64,000 nucleotides of DNA from Sodiomyces alkalinus F11 (GCF_003711515.1 NW_021167081.1:3528483-3592482), one strand, 5' to 3'. Shown: positions 23,801 to 37,332, counted from the stretch's first letter. The notes: a model not told the origin generated them from the letters alone. Program-made: numbers and translations.

Positions 23801-25490
23801 TACTACATAATTACCTTCCTTAGTTCCTACTAGCCGTTAAAGGATATCGAGTACTAGGAAACGTTTAAGAAAGCATTTAGGGCTATAAAAGGGCCGGATA
23901 CGGGCTTACTATGGAGGGCTACCTCCGCGCCGTTACGCTATATAGCGGCGAGGAGAGACTTAAGGTATAAGCCCTCTATTATCGGTATACGTTTTAGCGT
24001 GTAGAAAAAGATATATAAGGATAAGCTTAAGGACTTCCGCCGCTTTATAGAGACCTAAGGATATAACTATCCCGCCACTTATAACCTAGACCGTATAATC
24101 TTTATACCGCCCGAATATCTCTAGGTAAACCAGGGCGTAACTAAAGTCGAGGCTAAGTAGATTACTAGCTAATACCCCTAGCCCGAATACTTACTAGACG
24201 CTAATAAGCACGTTATATCGTAGAACTAGCTAAAGACCCTATTTAAGTACTATATTATAGGACTCGACGCGGACGCCCCGTGTAATTACGGCGGAAAATA
24301 TACTAAGATACCCTAAAAGAACCCCGCCGCGAATACCGACTCCCCCGCTATTATATCGGGCCCTTAGTCGGCTATATATATGATCTAGAGTATAAGGCCC
24401 AGGTAAGTAGCTTACTAGTTACCGTTCCCGCTACGACCCCCCGTATACCTAATATTATAACTATCCCTAAGTATATAGTAAACTACTAAAGGTAATAAAC
24501 TCTTCTCTTATAACCTATATGTAACCTTTTAGGTATATAAGGTAAGACTATTACCGAAGACGAGTTCCGCTATAAATCCTAAGAATTCGATAAGGAAATT
24601 ATAAAACGTAAGAAACTAGCTAAGAAGTTCCTTAAACGCCTAGCGATAGGCCCCGGTTATAATAAGGACTACGCCGTTAGCGTCCTATTAGTCGCCGAGG
24701 TCTTAGGGTAAGTCCGCCTAGGTAATACCCCGAACCTTATTACGCTAAGTAAAGCCCTTAAACGCCCTACCTTTATCCTCGCTAAGGCCGCCCCTGCGCC
24801 TGTAAAACGCGTCGCCGTGGAAAGGTCTAAGGAAGAGTTACTTATAAACACGGTAAAGTGCTACGAAGCCTAATTACGTGATAAGCACGCGTCGTTTTCC
24901 TTCTATATTATTACCGATAATAATTAGAATCGCGTAATAGGCTACTAATATAGCTATAGAACAGTACTACCGATTCCGGCGGTTAGGTGGCTTTACTCTA
25001 TAATTAAAGATATTATCGCCCTTAACGCCGCCTAAAATACCCTGGATCTTACTATAATTATACGCTACTTCCATATAGAAATGTTAGTATACCTTAGACC
25101 CCTCGGAGCCAATAATAGGCTATCTGCCGGCTATAAATAGTAGCTTATTAAGCGTATTACGGCCGACTGCGAAATAGTAATCTCTATTATTATAGCTTAC
25201 GCCGTGCTTAAATAATAGTATACCGGCTATGCTTATATCGGACCGTTAGCGTTTAGCGATATCGACCCTAATAACCTACTTAGGCTTACAAATACGATAA
25301 TAATCGATAAAGTATCTACTATCTTAGAGGTCGATATTAACCTCTAAGGCTTCACGGATAAGATATAAGCTATAATGGACGCGGAGGATAATAATAGCAT
25401 AATGATTTTAGAGGAACTATGCGATATAGCACAGAGGACTTATACTATAGTAAGGATACTCTAGGATATAAAGTAACGGAGGCCGTGGTG
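23800..25490 (+). pseudogene. Long relic frame, family not recognised
   Basis: The plus strand can be read with only TAG/TAA breaks over long stretches. It starts ISQPLKDIEY-like near 23840, then GLLWRATSAPLRYIAARRD. Near 24280 ADAPCNYGGKYTKIP could be a small Cys/His site. From about 24600 it reads LAKKFLKRLAIG, then LRDKHASFSFYIITDNN, and ends EELCDIAQRTYTIVRIL near 25470. The middle is Lys/Arg/Pro-rich. It could be Gag or an accessory protein of a retroelement. No enzyme motif was found. Confidence 0.4.
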
Positions 25491-26021
25491 TTAGCGTATA
25501 TTCTTTTTTTACTCTCTTTTATTTCTTTTATTTGCTCCTACTTTACTAGGTAGTAAGTAGTAAGAGCGGCGGTTACCCTTAGAGCACCGCTACATAAAAA
25601 CCAATTTCCTTATCTATTATCCCTAACTACACCGTGGTTTACTAGTATAACCATAACACGCCTTAAGTAAGGCTACTATAGTTACCGGGGAAAGCCCGCG
25701 GAACGTAGGGCTTTATCGCCCGGGGTATTTAATACGCCCTAGATTCTACTAGAAATACTAAGGTATACCACGGGGTACCCTAGCGGTACTACAGTATAAG
25801 CTATAGCACCTACGAGGTATACCATAGGTACCTTTAGGGTATACTATAGCTCCCCTAGGGTATAATTCGTAAACGCCGGGGAATCCCCCGGGTTCCTATA
25901 CGTAAAAGCCGAGGATTCTACGGGGTTCACCCGTGGATACTTAGGTCCCGGGAGCGCACCCCCTTAGTTAGACTAAGATATCTTTATTAGACTCTATTTA
26001 CTATAGTAAAGGTCACCCTCT
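25491..26021. other. RIP-mutated DNA with GGTACC-rich stretch
   Basis: No gene. Between about 25760 and 25870 related short blocks recur (AGGTATACCACGGGGTACC, AGGTATACCATAGGTACC). Transposon type is unknown. Confidence 0.5.
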
Positions 26022-26151
26022 AAATCCTAGATTCCCTAGATCCGATAATACTAGCTGGCCAGAGTCGTGCCCGGCTAGGGCATATTAAATCCTAGATTCT
26101 CTAGGTCCTATAGTACTAGCTAGCCAGGGATTTACCTGGCTAGGGCATATT
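26022..26151. repeat. Two tandem 65-bp units
   Basis: Unit 1 is 26022-26086 and unit 2 is 26087-26151. Both start AAATCCTAGATT and end GGCTAGGGCATATT, with substitutions between them. They lie just left of a LINE fragment. Confidence 0.85.
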
Positions 26152-26169
26152 ACTAGGGGCTTTTACTTT

Positions 26170-27310
26170 AGTGGCTCTAAAAGTCGCGTGTTATAGGTCT
26201 ACGGCTTAGAGGCTAGGCCACTCCCACGGTCTTCTAAGGCTCTTAGGACGTGATCTAGTTAGGCTCTAAGGGCCGTTAGAAGGGTTAGAGGGGCCTAGAT
26301 ACCCCAAAGGGCCTATAAATACAGGGCTTTAGGGGTATCGGTTGCGGAGGTAGAAGCGGAAAAGGGTTCTGGAAAAAAAGACTAGCGTAAAGCATTACAC
26401 TTATCCTCCAATGCGTAGGCCTTGTATTTAGTAGGCGTAGACGTAGGCGTTTAAATTAGTGGAATCTTCGCGTTAAGGCCGCTCTTTATATAGTCATAGG
26501 GCTTTAATAATTTCAGGGCCTTCGGCGTATGCTAGGAAAACCTACTAGTAGTCGTTTATTGCTGTTTTTACTGCCCGGTAGTAGGCGTTTCGAGCTTCTT
26601 TCTAAGAGGCTTCTAGAGACACTAGCGGGGTATCCGAGGCCCCCTTTTTAGCCGTGTTTCTAAAACCTCTAAAGGCACTACTAGCTAAGTTCCGCAGGAC
26701 TTTTAGCTCTTTTGTCTACCATGGTTTAGAACACTCTACTACCTTTAACTTAGGCACTAAAGCCTGAAGCGCTAGGGTAATAGTATCCGAAAGGCATCGA
26801 CCTAAAGAGTCCTAGTCCGAGGCCTTAATAGCCTGCTAAAGACGCTAGTTAAGGCTAGGTTCCAGGTTCTTTAGAGTCGGATAGAATAGGTCCTAATCTG
26901 CTAGCTTGTAGTTATAAGCCGGCGGAAGAGACCTATTTATAGGACCTTTAAAGTCTAAAACGTTAGTAGAAAGAAGGATAAAGCGGTATAGGTAGCTCCT
27001 TAGCATATGCCTTACTAGTCGAACCAGTTAACTTCTAGGGCCTAGCAGAGGGTTCTCCAGGGGCTCTATTTATTTCGGGTGCCTATTTAGCCTATTTACA
27101 GCCTAAAAGGCTCTGTCTTTTAGCAGGGTGGGCTCTAGAAGGCGTTTCGAAGACGCCTTCGGCCTCAAAATCAGAGGGGAATTCGATTCGGGTTGTAGAA
27201 AAGCGTCTTGGAGTTAGTGTAGAGGGGCTAAGGTACCTTTTCGAATTCAGGGCCGTAGTTAAATCCCCTATATTTCTAGGGCTTTCAGGGGATTCCTCAG
27301 GGGCATCCCA
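26170..27310 (-). pseudogene. Internally deleted LINE fragment (ORF1 start joined to ORF2 endonuclease end)
   Basis: 26170-27060 matches about 53140-54050 of the full LINE (endonuclease/RT boundary). 27060-27310 matches about 55920-56210 (N-terminal half of ORF1). Both are minus strand and in the right order, but the roughly 1.9 kb between them is missing. The fragment also lacks the RT and 3' end, so no poly-T end is present. It keeps more CA/TG than the full copy in places. Confidence 0.8.
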
Positions 27311-29302
27311 CTTTCTTTTAACTATAAATTCTTTATACGAACCAGCTACTTATAAATAGACCATAAACTGCTCTGATAAAAATAAGTGCATAGAAGCTAT
27401 AATAGCTAGAATAACAGAACTTAAACACTGAAATATCTAGGATTTAATAAATATAAAAGATATGCCTTAATATAATAATACTAATAATAATAAGGATATA
27501 AATACCTTAAACGTCTTAGGAGACTGTTAGGTATATAAGATTAAAGATAATGATAAGAACGAGGCTATAAAACATAAAGCACGTTAGTGTATATAAGGGT
27601 TTAGTCAAGTACTCGGTATTAATTATTTAGAAACCTTTTCTACTACCTACAGAGCCGAGAGCTATAGATTAGCTTTTATACTAGGCGTATCCCTAGGCTG
27701 GAGTTTTAGATAATTCGACGTAGAGAACGCTTTCGTTCACACCGCTATAGATACCGAGATTTACACTATATAACCCATAGGCTTCGAGGAGAAAAGAGGC
27801 TCGAATAAATTGGTTTATAAACTAAATAAAGCCTTATACGGTTTAAAATACACCCCCCGGTTTTAGTATAACTTTCTTATACAAATACTCCGCGAAATCA
27901 GTTACCTAGTCTCTGATTTCAATAACGGTATATTTACTTTTTATAAGAATAAAACAGACCGTGCTATATTACTATACCACGTAGACGATATAGTATTTAT
28001 TTACTAAAATATCGAAACAGATCTCTCTTAAAGGTCTAGGTTAATTATATACCTTTTTAGATCACGAAATCGCTATAAATACATGTAATAAGACCCTTTC
28101 TATAAATTAGTTACCTTATACGAATAGAATCCTCCATAAAGATAGTAAACAAAGCCTAAACGCGTTAATACCCCTTATATAAATAAAAAGGTCCTTATAC
28201 CAAATCAGGAACAGGCCTTAAAAGCCTATATTACAATATACTAACGGGAAATCGGTGGTTTATTATATTTAGCCCTACACTTAAGACCAGATATAGCCTA
28301 GGCTATTAATAAATACGCTCAATATATAAATAATCCCTCTTAAGAGTACTCTATAGCTTTAAATCGAATCTAGGCCTATATAAGCACTTTTCCTAATATC
28401 GGTCTTTTATATAACTATTCAAATAAAAAAGACCTTAATATATACAGTTATTCTGATACTAGTTTCTTAGATATAAGCGAAGACAGGACTTCTACGTTAG
28501 GCTATATCTACTATATAGGTGTAAGTAAGTTAATAAGCTGGACTTCTACTAAATAGAAAGTCGTTGCTTTATTAATAGCAGAAGCAGAATATATAGCTTT
28601 AACCGAAGCTTCTGAAAGAAGAATCTATATATATAATATATACATAGACCTAATAAATAACCTAAGATTATTTACTAATATAAACTTTAGTTTGTATAAT
28701 AATAATAGTAAGATACCGATTCCTACTGTATCAATAGACAACGAAAGCGTAAAGAAGCTCTATGAAAATCCTGAATTTCATAAACGTGTAAAGCATATAG
28801 ACCGTCAGTATCACTACTACAAATAACAGGTTTAGAATAATACAATAAAGGACGTTTATATAAATACTAAATTTAATATAGCCGATATAATAACTAAGGG
28901 TCTACCTAAGGACCTATATAATACACTATACGGTTATATGAATTTATGCTATAAAAACGACACGTTACCTGACTGCGATATACCACCTTATACCCGAATT
29001 CAAGAACTAAATTACTAAGGTCTATAATAGAACTAGGCTTTGTATCTTTGGTTATTCCTGGATATAAATCCTTATAACTAGGCTTTTTACCTACGGGTTT
29101 TCCTAGTATTATAAAAAGGGGTTTTCGAATTTTCCCCTTAATAAGAAACCAAGGGTTTTTAATATTTTCCCTTAAAGGTTTTATTGTTTCCTCTTCTAAT
29201 TAGTCCTAGTTAGTTAACTAGGGTTTCGACGCTATAACTATATACCTATATATACTCGTTCTAAGCTGCTCATTCTTATATAAGAACTGGCTTACGGGGA
29301 GG
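27311..29302 (+). pseudogene. Ty1/copia pol relic: RT and RNase H
   Basis: Plus-strand frame with few breaks. At 27715-27745 it reads DVENAFVHTAI. KLNKALYGLKYTPRF lies near 27830, the hallmark LYGLKQ-x-PR region. YHVDDIVFI at 27975-28001 occupies the catalytic YVDD block. RNase H at about 28440-28620 reads YSDTSF, TLGYIYYIG, LISWTSTK and EAEYIALTEA, and FNIADIITKGLPKD lies near 28870. This is the C-terminal half of copia polyprotein; gag, protease and integrase are missing, the left side being a LINE fragment. RIP is milder here: many CA dinucleotides remain. A purine tract (GGGGAGG at 29296-29302) precedes the 3' LTR. Confidence 0.85.
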
Positions 29303-29540
29303 TGTTACTATTACTAATAATATCCTCCGAGTACCTTTATACTCGAATAAAGGATATCTTCCCCGTAAGCCTAGATAAAGGATTATGTTATTATTACAAT
29401 CTCGATCCCTTTGTAAAGAAGGAAAGAATAAAGGATATTAACCCGTTACCTTGGTTCGGTTCTTCTTTCCTTTGTTCTTCTTCTTTATCGCTTTTACATA
29501 ATCCATACGCGCGCAGAAATCCTACTGTATAATCCCATTA
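29303..29540 (+). repeat. 3' LTR of the copia element (right end approximate)
   Basis: Begins TGTTACTATTACTAA directly after the purine-rich tract, the expected place for a 3' LTR. The right end is placed near CTACTGTATA (29521-29532) without a second copy for comparison. A short open frame over it has no family. Confidence 0.55.
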
Positions 29541-29878
29541 TTACCTACCTATTTTTCCACCGCTTTTCGTGACTTCTGTCCCTTCCACGTATTCTCAATC
29601 TTGAAAAAATAGACCTGACGAAAACCATCACGATTAAGAGCATAGTTAATAGACCTAATAAAACCCATTACCACTATCACTTTAAGAAGAGTCTATAAAA
29701 GCAACCACGCCACACTACCGCCGTTATATAAAACGATTACCCGTATAAGACTCCTATATAGGTCTCCCTACCGTAGAGACGCTGCTATTATCAATATAGA
29801 GCTAGGAGGGGAAGACTAGAGTCGTTTTTTAGTTTAGATTAGAATAGACGAAGTAATCCTATGGTTCTAGGAGGGTAT
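29541..29878 (+). other. Internal sequence of LTR element F, left part
   Basis: Ends with ggtat (29874-29878), the target duplication of chromovirus D. Joined across that insertion it continues at 37540 toward the F 3' LTR. CA-rich at the start, RIP-mutated after about 29690. No domain is recognised. Confidence 0.5.
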
Positions 29879-30077
29879 TATAAACGGCTGGTCACGAGTC
29901 TAAACCAATAAGTAAGGCCGAATAATTATATTATCTAGAACTAAGGAAAGAAGAAGGAAACGGTAAAACCATCTTGCTAGGGATAGCTATAGGTTAGCTA
30001 CCTAGTCGGTAAGAGGTCTATACGGTGTCCCGGCTTAGTAAGGCCGGGACCCTAGCTAATAGGGTTAGCCGATAATG
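29879..30077 (-). repeat. 3' LTR of chromovirus D
   Basis: 199 bp, paired with 37333-37534. It shares the block GGTAAGAGGTCTATACGGTG and the start AACGGCT. On the minus strand it ends GCCGTTTATA, a RIP form of TG...CA termini. Confidence 0.88.
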
Positions 30078-30974
30078 TTACCCCCCTTCTCCCGCCTCCT
30101 TTGCGGGGGTCGTAAGGGGTTCGCGCCTTACTAAGCGTTTAGAATCTCCTTACCCGGTTCTTACCTTACCCTTAGCCATACCCCTAAATCACGTTAACGC
30201 ACGTGGCGGCGATATTACCGGAACAGGTATAAAGCGGACCTTATAACCCGTTAGCCTTACTCTGATCGGTCGTATGCGGTAACGTTATTCCCTATTCCAA
30301 CTATCGCTATTATGACCCTTATTTAGTCGCGGTTCCCCTGTTATTATAACGTTATAACAGCTATAAGGGTAGTACGTGTGACCCTTCTCGCGAGCTTCTC
30401 GATTATATCCGGCCCTCCTTAGCGCAGGGCTCGCTATAAAGCAATCGTTCTAAAGAAGGCATAAGGCTCTAAACTCAGGGCTATATACCTGCCTTTATTC
30501 TATTATAGGCCTCCCTTAAAGTAGTCTATTCTCTCGGTTCCTATTTATAAAGGGGGCCTCCTTTTCCTTGTAGGGTTTCCCCCCTTTCTTCCCTTTTATA
30601 AGCTATCGTTTTTCGTTAGTATACGGTATACGGTTAAACGGCTCTCTCCTAGCGATTCTATAGCTAATTCGGTATAGCTTTTTCTCTTTACTAGTATATA
30701 AATGTATTTCTTCTTTTATAGATAATAATAACGGTATATTATAATACTCGCGAGGTAGTTACTAATAGCTAACCGTGTTATATAGATAGACTTTTATTAA
30801 GTTAACGATATCCCGGGCTTTAGAGTGAATTTTACCCCGGAAGCTACTATAGAATAGGTAGAATAAATAGAATAAGTGGAATAAGTTAAATAGCTAGACC
30901 AGTTAAATAGGTCTTATAGTATAGTTCCGTCCGCGCTAAGAGCGCGGCTCCCCCCCATACCAGTAATTAGTATT

Positions 30975-31984
30975 AAGGGAGCGTTTAATAAGTACGAATC
31001 GGTTAGAAGTAATGACGACGATAACACTAATAATAATAATAACTATATAAATATCGAGGATAACTATAACGATAATAATATAGTTACTCCTAATATCCCC
31101 CTCCCTCCTAAGTCGATCGTTTTATCCTTTTCAGATAACGGGAAGGGCCCTTATAAGAGGGTTTATACTAAATCCGCCTACGCCTCCCTTACCGTAAGTT
31201 ACTAGTTCGCGACGACTTTAGGATATAGTTATTAATACGCCTTTAGTCTGACTCCTCCGCTAAATAGACTTATAGCCCGAAATACCTGCCCGCCCGTCGC
31301 CGTATACCGCCCTACCTCCTTTACGCCCCGCGCGTGGCTCGCGGCCACTATAATTAACTCTACTATAAATAATCAGGACCTAGTACTACTTATAAAAATG
31401 CTAAATATTATAAATACTCTATTAGTATTTATAGTTATATCCCTATAGGTCGTGTCCTCTCTCTAAATCGCGTATAAGGCTAAGGCGACTAATACTTAAT
31501 ATTTTCATCTTCCCCCCGCTACCGCTTCTTTCTTTAGAGCAATATACGCCGCTAGCTAGCCTTTTCGGGGCTATAAAAATAATAAAGATATAGGTTACTT
31601 AGTCCGTTCCTTTATTAACCTCGGTACTAACCCTATACTACCTCGATAATACTTTCTGAGTCGCTTATAGCGATTTTTATAATACTCTCGGCGAGTCCCC
31701 CACTCCGGTCGCCGTTATACCCCGCGCTTTATCCTTTTACACGGGTACTATAGTTTCCCCCTTTATCACCGGCCTATCTATTACTAATTCTCCCGCGCCC
31801 CCCGGTTAGGTGGTATACGTTAATAAATTGTGCTAGGCGTTCGCGACTATTCGCTAATAGCTCACGGTTTAGTCGGAGTTATAAACCCGTATAGTCGTTA
31901 CTTTAAAGTAAATAAATAACCGTGTCTCTATATTTAGTATAGGGAAAGGGCCTAATAGCAAGGGTAAGGGTAAGGCTAAGTAAT
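30975..31984 (+). pseudogene. Antisense frame between pol and 3' LTR of chromovirus D, function unknown
   Basis: The plus strand, opposite to the element's gag-pol, carries a frame broken only by TAG/TAA. An Asn/Asp-rich start includes NDDDNTNNNNNY near 31010-31050. It continues IPLPPKSIVLSFSDNGKGPY near 31100-31155, then a Leu/Ile-rich part (LLIKMLNIINTLLVFIVI near 31390-31440). It ends with a basic tail GKGPNSKGKGKAK near 31945-31980 and a stop. The family is not recognised. Position and strand mirror the post-pol antisense frame of chromovirus 1. Confidence 0.45.
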
Positions 31985-32179
31985 AACGTATTAATACCTT
32001 AATATTAGCCCCTAAACCGGTAGCCTTAGTAATAATAATAGTTTCCGGGGTATACTTTTATTATTTAGTCGGGGTTTTGTTTCTTTTTTATCATTATTAT
32101 CCTAGTGTAGCTTTTCTATAAAACTATTAGGGGGCGGAACAAATACCCCCTAATACGACCTTATTATTAGTAAGAACTC

Positions 32180-35100
32180 GTATTCTCCTTACTCGCCGCT
32201 CTCCCCCGGGTCGTATGTTTCTATAATAGCCCGTGATTTAACCACGCTAGCCCGTACTTGGCTTTAAAATCGTCTAGGGTCTTCGTATCTTCTATTATAC
32301 TAGGCGCTTCCTAGGTTAGCTCCGCGTAGCCTACTTATCGTACTAAAACTTTATATTATATCCCGCGACCTCGCCGCTTAGTCCTAGTATATAGGATCTC
32401 CTATACCTCTTACTCCTTTTCGCCATCTAAGCCGTCTTTAGTTAGTAAAGGCTAAGGGTAATTTAACCTTTATCCTAATAAGGGTTCAATCCTAGCTTAG
32501 CGCAGTAAATCGATATAGAAGCGGGGATATATCTATAAGGGTATATTAAGTTTAACGATATATAGTCTAATACCCTTAGCAACCTAGTAGTTCTAGTATA
32601 GCTAATCTAGCTTCTTAATAGGTTATAGTATACTATAATTTGATATCGCTAGCTATACTAAGTCGTCCTTTTTAAACCTTTGTATAGGAGCTCGCCGTCT
32701 ATTAGCGGACTCTTTAGCCTATAGTTACTTTAAGGCTATCGCTATTTATATAAACTCTATAGCTTCTTAGAGCTCACTTAGGAGGTTATAGGCAGAGTAT
32801 GCTTAGACGTCCTTCGGCTTAGGCTCTTATACATATAATGGCTCTGCGTAGAACCTATATTCCAGAAAGAAAGGACTTATTTACGTAGCCGAGCTCTCAT
32901 AGTTATTTAGCGCTAACTACACGGCTAATAATAGCATTCCTTAATGCTTTTAGGAGTAATACATAAAGGCTCTAAAGTAGGCTTATACTTCTTAGTTTAT
33001 CCGTTTAGGCCCCTTATCCGTTTAGGGGTAATAAGGGGTACTAAGTCGCTACTTAATTCCTATTTGCTTATAGAAATATTATTAAAACCTGCTTATTTAG
33101 GTCGACTCTTAGTCGCTTATAATCAATAAAGATATACTATAGAACCGGAAATAATAATTCAGGAACCGTTATATATAGGTTTCGGCGTCTATCGTATCTA
33201 TCACCTTAAGGGTTATAGCCTTAGTAAGTCTATTAACAATAACCTAGAGCTACTTAGCGCCGGAGTCAGTTATAGGTATTAGGTCAGTTATAAAGTCTAT
33301 AAGAAGGTGGTTATAAAACCGCTCAGAGATCGATAACGGCTTAAGTAGGCCTCGCTTCGAGGTTTTTTTGGATATATCCTCTTTTATACATGTTATAGTT
33401 TTATGTAAACGGCTATATATCCTTATTTATATTAGGCTAGAAGAACCTCTATACTACGAGAGCTAATATACTATCCTTACCGGGGTAGCCGCCGATTACT
33501 AAGTCGTGGATTACTTATACTACGCGCCTATATAGCATAGACTCTTCCGCTAACCCTAGAACCTAATACCGGTCTTAAAAGGTTAGTTAACCTCTTAACG
33601 CGATAAAGTACTCTACGATCTAGACTTTTAGATTTAAGGAGGGGTTAAAACTCCTTTTCTCCTTTATAACCGCGGTAATAGCTTTCCGATATAAATTATT
33701 ACTTATAGCGGCCTCCTCCCAAAAGCGTTATAACTCGTTATTAGCTTCGAATATATAGGTAGGGGCGGTTTCCGCAGCGGAGGCGGCTTTTTTTACTACC
33801 CCTATAATCCTTGCCCGTGAAAGGGCGGAACCGGGAACTAGTTATATAAACCGCCCTTATTCTTATTTATCCGTATTGTATTTTAGTGCGTCTTATTCCT
33901 AATATAATAAGGCATCAACGGTATAGTTATCTCTACGTCGCCGACACTCTAGTATGAAGTCGAACTAAGCTAGTTCCCCGGCTTATTAGCTTTACCACTT
34001 AGTAAGTATTCGCTTTATTATAAAATACTTTAGGGGTTTATAGTCGGTTAATACCGCGAAACGACTATAATCTATTAGTTCCGTCTTTTATACTAGTAAG
34101 CTACTAATAATAGCGAGTATCTCCTTATTATAGATCAAGTAATTATACTCTGTGCATATTAATCGGCGCGAGTAGTACGCGACTATACACTAATATCCTT
34201 ACTCGTTCTCTTAGACTAGGATACTGTTTAGCGCGAACCCGGAGTAATTAGTCTTTACCTAGGTCTTCCTATTAGGGTCCTATTATTATAGAATAGGTCC
34301 TTTTAAGAAAAGCTTCTTAAGCTCTTAAAACACGGCCTTTTCTTCCGCTCCCTATTTAAACTAATAATCTTTTTGTATTAGGGCTATTAATAGCGTTATA
34401 CTATTAATAAAGTCGCGGATAAGTATCCGGTAATAGTTCGCGAACCCTAGGAAACTTTATACGCCCTTCGCGGATATTAGGGCGTCCTATTCCCTAATAG
34501 CCTTAAGCTTTTCGGGGTTATAAAACACGCCTTTCCCTATTATAATAATAAACCCTGGGTATTTCACGGTCTTTATGCTAAATTCGCACTTAGCCGGGTC
34601 TAGGTTAAGGCCGGCATTAGTAAGCGCTTATGAGACTAGTCTATCCTTCGCTTTATAGTCTTAGTAAGATTTACTCGAGTAAATAAGTATATTATCTATA
34701 TACGCGGTAACGAAGTCGTTAACTAGGCCAATAAGGTCTTATTAATATATTATTAGAACGTCGCGGGCGCTTTACTAAGATTAAATAAATATATAAGCCA
34801 CCTAAAAAGACTGAACCGTGTACGAAACGCTATCTTATACTTATACCCCTTAGCTATCCGTATCTTATAGAACGCGGAGACTATATTTAGCTTCGTAAAC
34901 CACTTCGCACGTACTAGGTTATAAAGTATCTTAGGAATTGAGAAGAGGGGGTAACTATCTTGCTCTATAATCGTGTTTAACATTCTATAATTATAGTCAA
35001 ACATTAAGCCGCCGCCTGGTTTATCTATAGATAGTACTAGGGTTATAGCTACTAAGCTATTAGTTCGGATAAAGCATTTATCTGTTAGGTCCGTAAGGGC

Positions 35101-35950
35101 CTTTCGTAGAATTAATAGTTTCTCTCTTAATATATTATAGAGGGGGCCGTATAGTAAGGGCGGTTTATCCTTACTAGGACCTTATATAAGGTTTACCTTA
35201 TAGTGGGAACTAGGTCGGTATAAGGGTAACTTATTCGCCTTATCTAACGAAAATAACGACTTAAACTCCCGGAGCACCTTTTTCGGCACATAGTCTTTAG
35301 GGTCCACGGGCGCCTTTTTCTATAACCCCCTTTTAATATCCTTAAGGCTAACCGCCTATATTATTACTTCCTCATTAGGGCCCTTTTTATTTCGACGGAG
35401 TTAGCGGTATATACCAGTAAACGTCGATCCGGTAATTATATATCCCCCTCGGATAACTCGGATATTCGTCGGTTCTTCTTCGCCCTAAAGTCGTAAGTCG
35501 ATTCCCGCGACTCCGTAGAATAACCTCTTATTCTTCCCGTAGTATATTATATCGTTATATTTAAGCCTCGGTTTACCTAAGAATAAGTCTTAGTTCAGCC
35601 CGGGTACTATATACGCGAAGGTACGCTATATATACCCTTTAACGTCGAGGTCATATATAGCGATCCCTTTATAAATAGCTAACGTAGTAGCTTTAGAGAA
35701 ACTACTAAGTAATCGTTTGTTTATAATAATTAATAATAACCTAAGCTTTTTAGCTAAATATATACTTATAGCCGTATACTAGTTATAACCCGTATTAATA
35801 AGAGTATATATTAGTTTTTCTTTCTTACTTAAGCCGAAATAAAGGCTAGTGCGCTATATACTAGTAGTTTAAAAGCCATTTACTCTCGCCGTATTACGGC
35901 TAACATTTTTAATACCCGATTTCGTATTAGGGCTACCCTTTTTCCGAGTC
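32180..35950 (-). pseudogene. pol relic of chromovirus D: PR-RT-RNase H-IN-chromodomain
   Basis: RT is best preserved at 35004-34753 with an uninterrupted 83-codon stretch: LVRAKWFTKLNIVSAFYKIR, then YKIAFRTRF and LSKAPATF. YIDN near 34700 replaces YIDD. RNase H lies at about 34500-34050, integrase at about 33700-32600. The chromodomain lies at about 32440-32260 (EILYTRTKRRGRG, then YKVLV-x-VGYAELT). A protease region is expected near 35830-35930 but was not resolved. Gag and pol appear to be one long frame in the original. Inactivated by TAG/TAA. Confidence 0.85.
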
Positions 35951-36049
35951 GGAGCTAAGTTCCTTGACTCTTATATCCGAATCGCTATAAGCTTCATATC
36001 TCTTAGCGGCCTTAGCCACGCAAGGGCCCTTATCTTTCTTAGGTTACTT

Positions 36050-36091
36050 ATAGAACCTAGCGATATAACCCGTCTTCCTATAATTATAGTA
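36050..36091 (-). pseudogene. CCHC zinc knuckle relic in gag of chromovirus D
   Basis: The minus strand reads Y-Y-N-Y-R-K-T-G-Y-I-A-R-F-Y over 14 codons, the C-x2-C-x4-H-x4-C pattern with all four ligands changed to Tyr by RIP-type steps. The rest of gag extends toward 37300 without recognisable motifs. Confidence 0.75.
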
Positions 36092-37332
36092 ATCGCGGGT
36101 ATTCCGCGGTTTATCGGTACGGGGCTTATTTACTTTTAACCTAAGCTAATTAACCTCCTTTATCTTAAAGTCTTTATCTATATCCTATCTGTTATTATTT
36201 TAGGGTATAATCGTAGGTAAATAGTATTCTGCTTATTAGCTCTTAATAATACCCTTAAGGCGACCGACTAGCTATATTCTAGACCCGGATACACTATTCT
36301 AGGTAGGTGTATAGAAGGTCGACCGCGATAAGCGTATCCCGTAGCTTCCGGCTTAAAGCTCCTTCTATAAATATAACTTCTACCGTGTCCGGCTAGGTTA
36401 ACCCGCCTATATTAGCTAGCTACCTTTTAAAGTTAGGCAGGAACTAGGTAAAGGTTTAGTCCTCGCGTTATCGTAGCGAGTATAGGGCGAGTACGGCGCG
36501 AGCTTACTTATTCTAATCTTTATAGATATAATGTAGGAAGTCTAATATATCTTAGAGGTTCCGTAGCCCTCTAGACCCTCCAGGGTTATATACCGTCGCG
36601 ACTACCTATTACGGCCGTAGGCCTAGGCTTATATAGATTAAGAACTATATCTCTTACTAGCTATAGAATAGCGGTCCGTTAATTTTAAGCGTATTGCGTA
36701 TATCTCGCAAATACCCTATATACTCGGCTCCTTTTCCTAAGAAAATCGGAGGGTTATTTACCCGCTTTCGCTAACTTAATAGCAGGGTATTCGGCTTAAC
36801 CAGAGTCTATATACTATAGAGGGGTTTTAATAAAAGGGTTGGGGTTAGCTTATCGGTCGTTATTAGTGCTAGGGTTATAAACGACGAGGGTATAGCGGTA
36901 ACACTACAAGGCGTTATCTATAACGCGGGTATCAGTATAGGAGGTCCTTATAACGGAGGGGCGAGATATTAGAGTTATTAGCTCTCTTACAAAGACTATA
37001 TCTAGGCGAGTATCTAACCGAGTACCTCTTAGCTCTTTATAAGGGCTTACTAAGTTTATCGCTAATTCTATACTTATTACTCTAGCGCTCGCTACTAGGC
37101 TTACGTTTACTAATTAAGCTATTCTTCGTAGGTTTAATATACTAAGTTCTATTATATCAGGTAGTTCTGGAGAGGCTATACGGTATCGGTAATTATCTAA
37201 TATACATCTCGATTTCTATTCGTCTATTCCGCCTATTATTAGGCGCTAGCCTAAAAGTCGTTATCCCCGGGCGGCGTGCTAGTAGTGTAGTCTATAATTA
37301 TATAGTATTAGGGTAATACTAAGTTCTAGATA

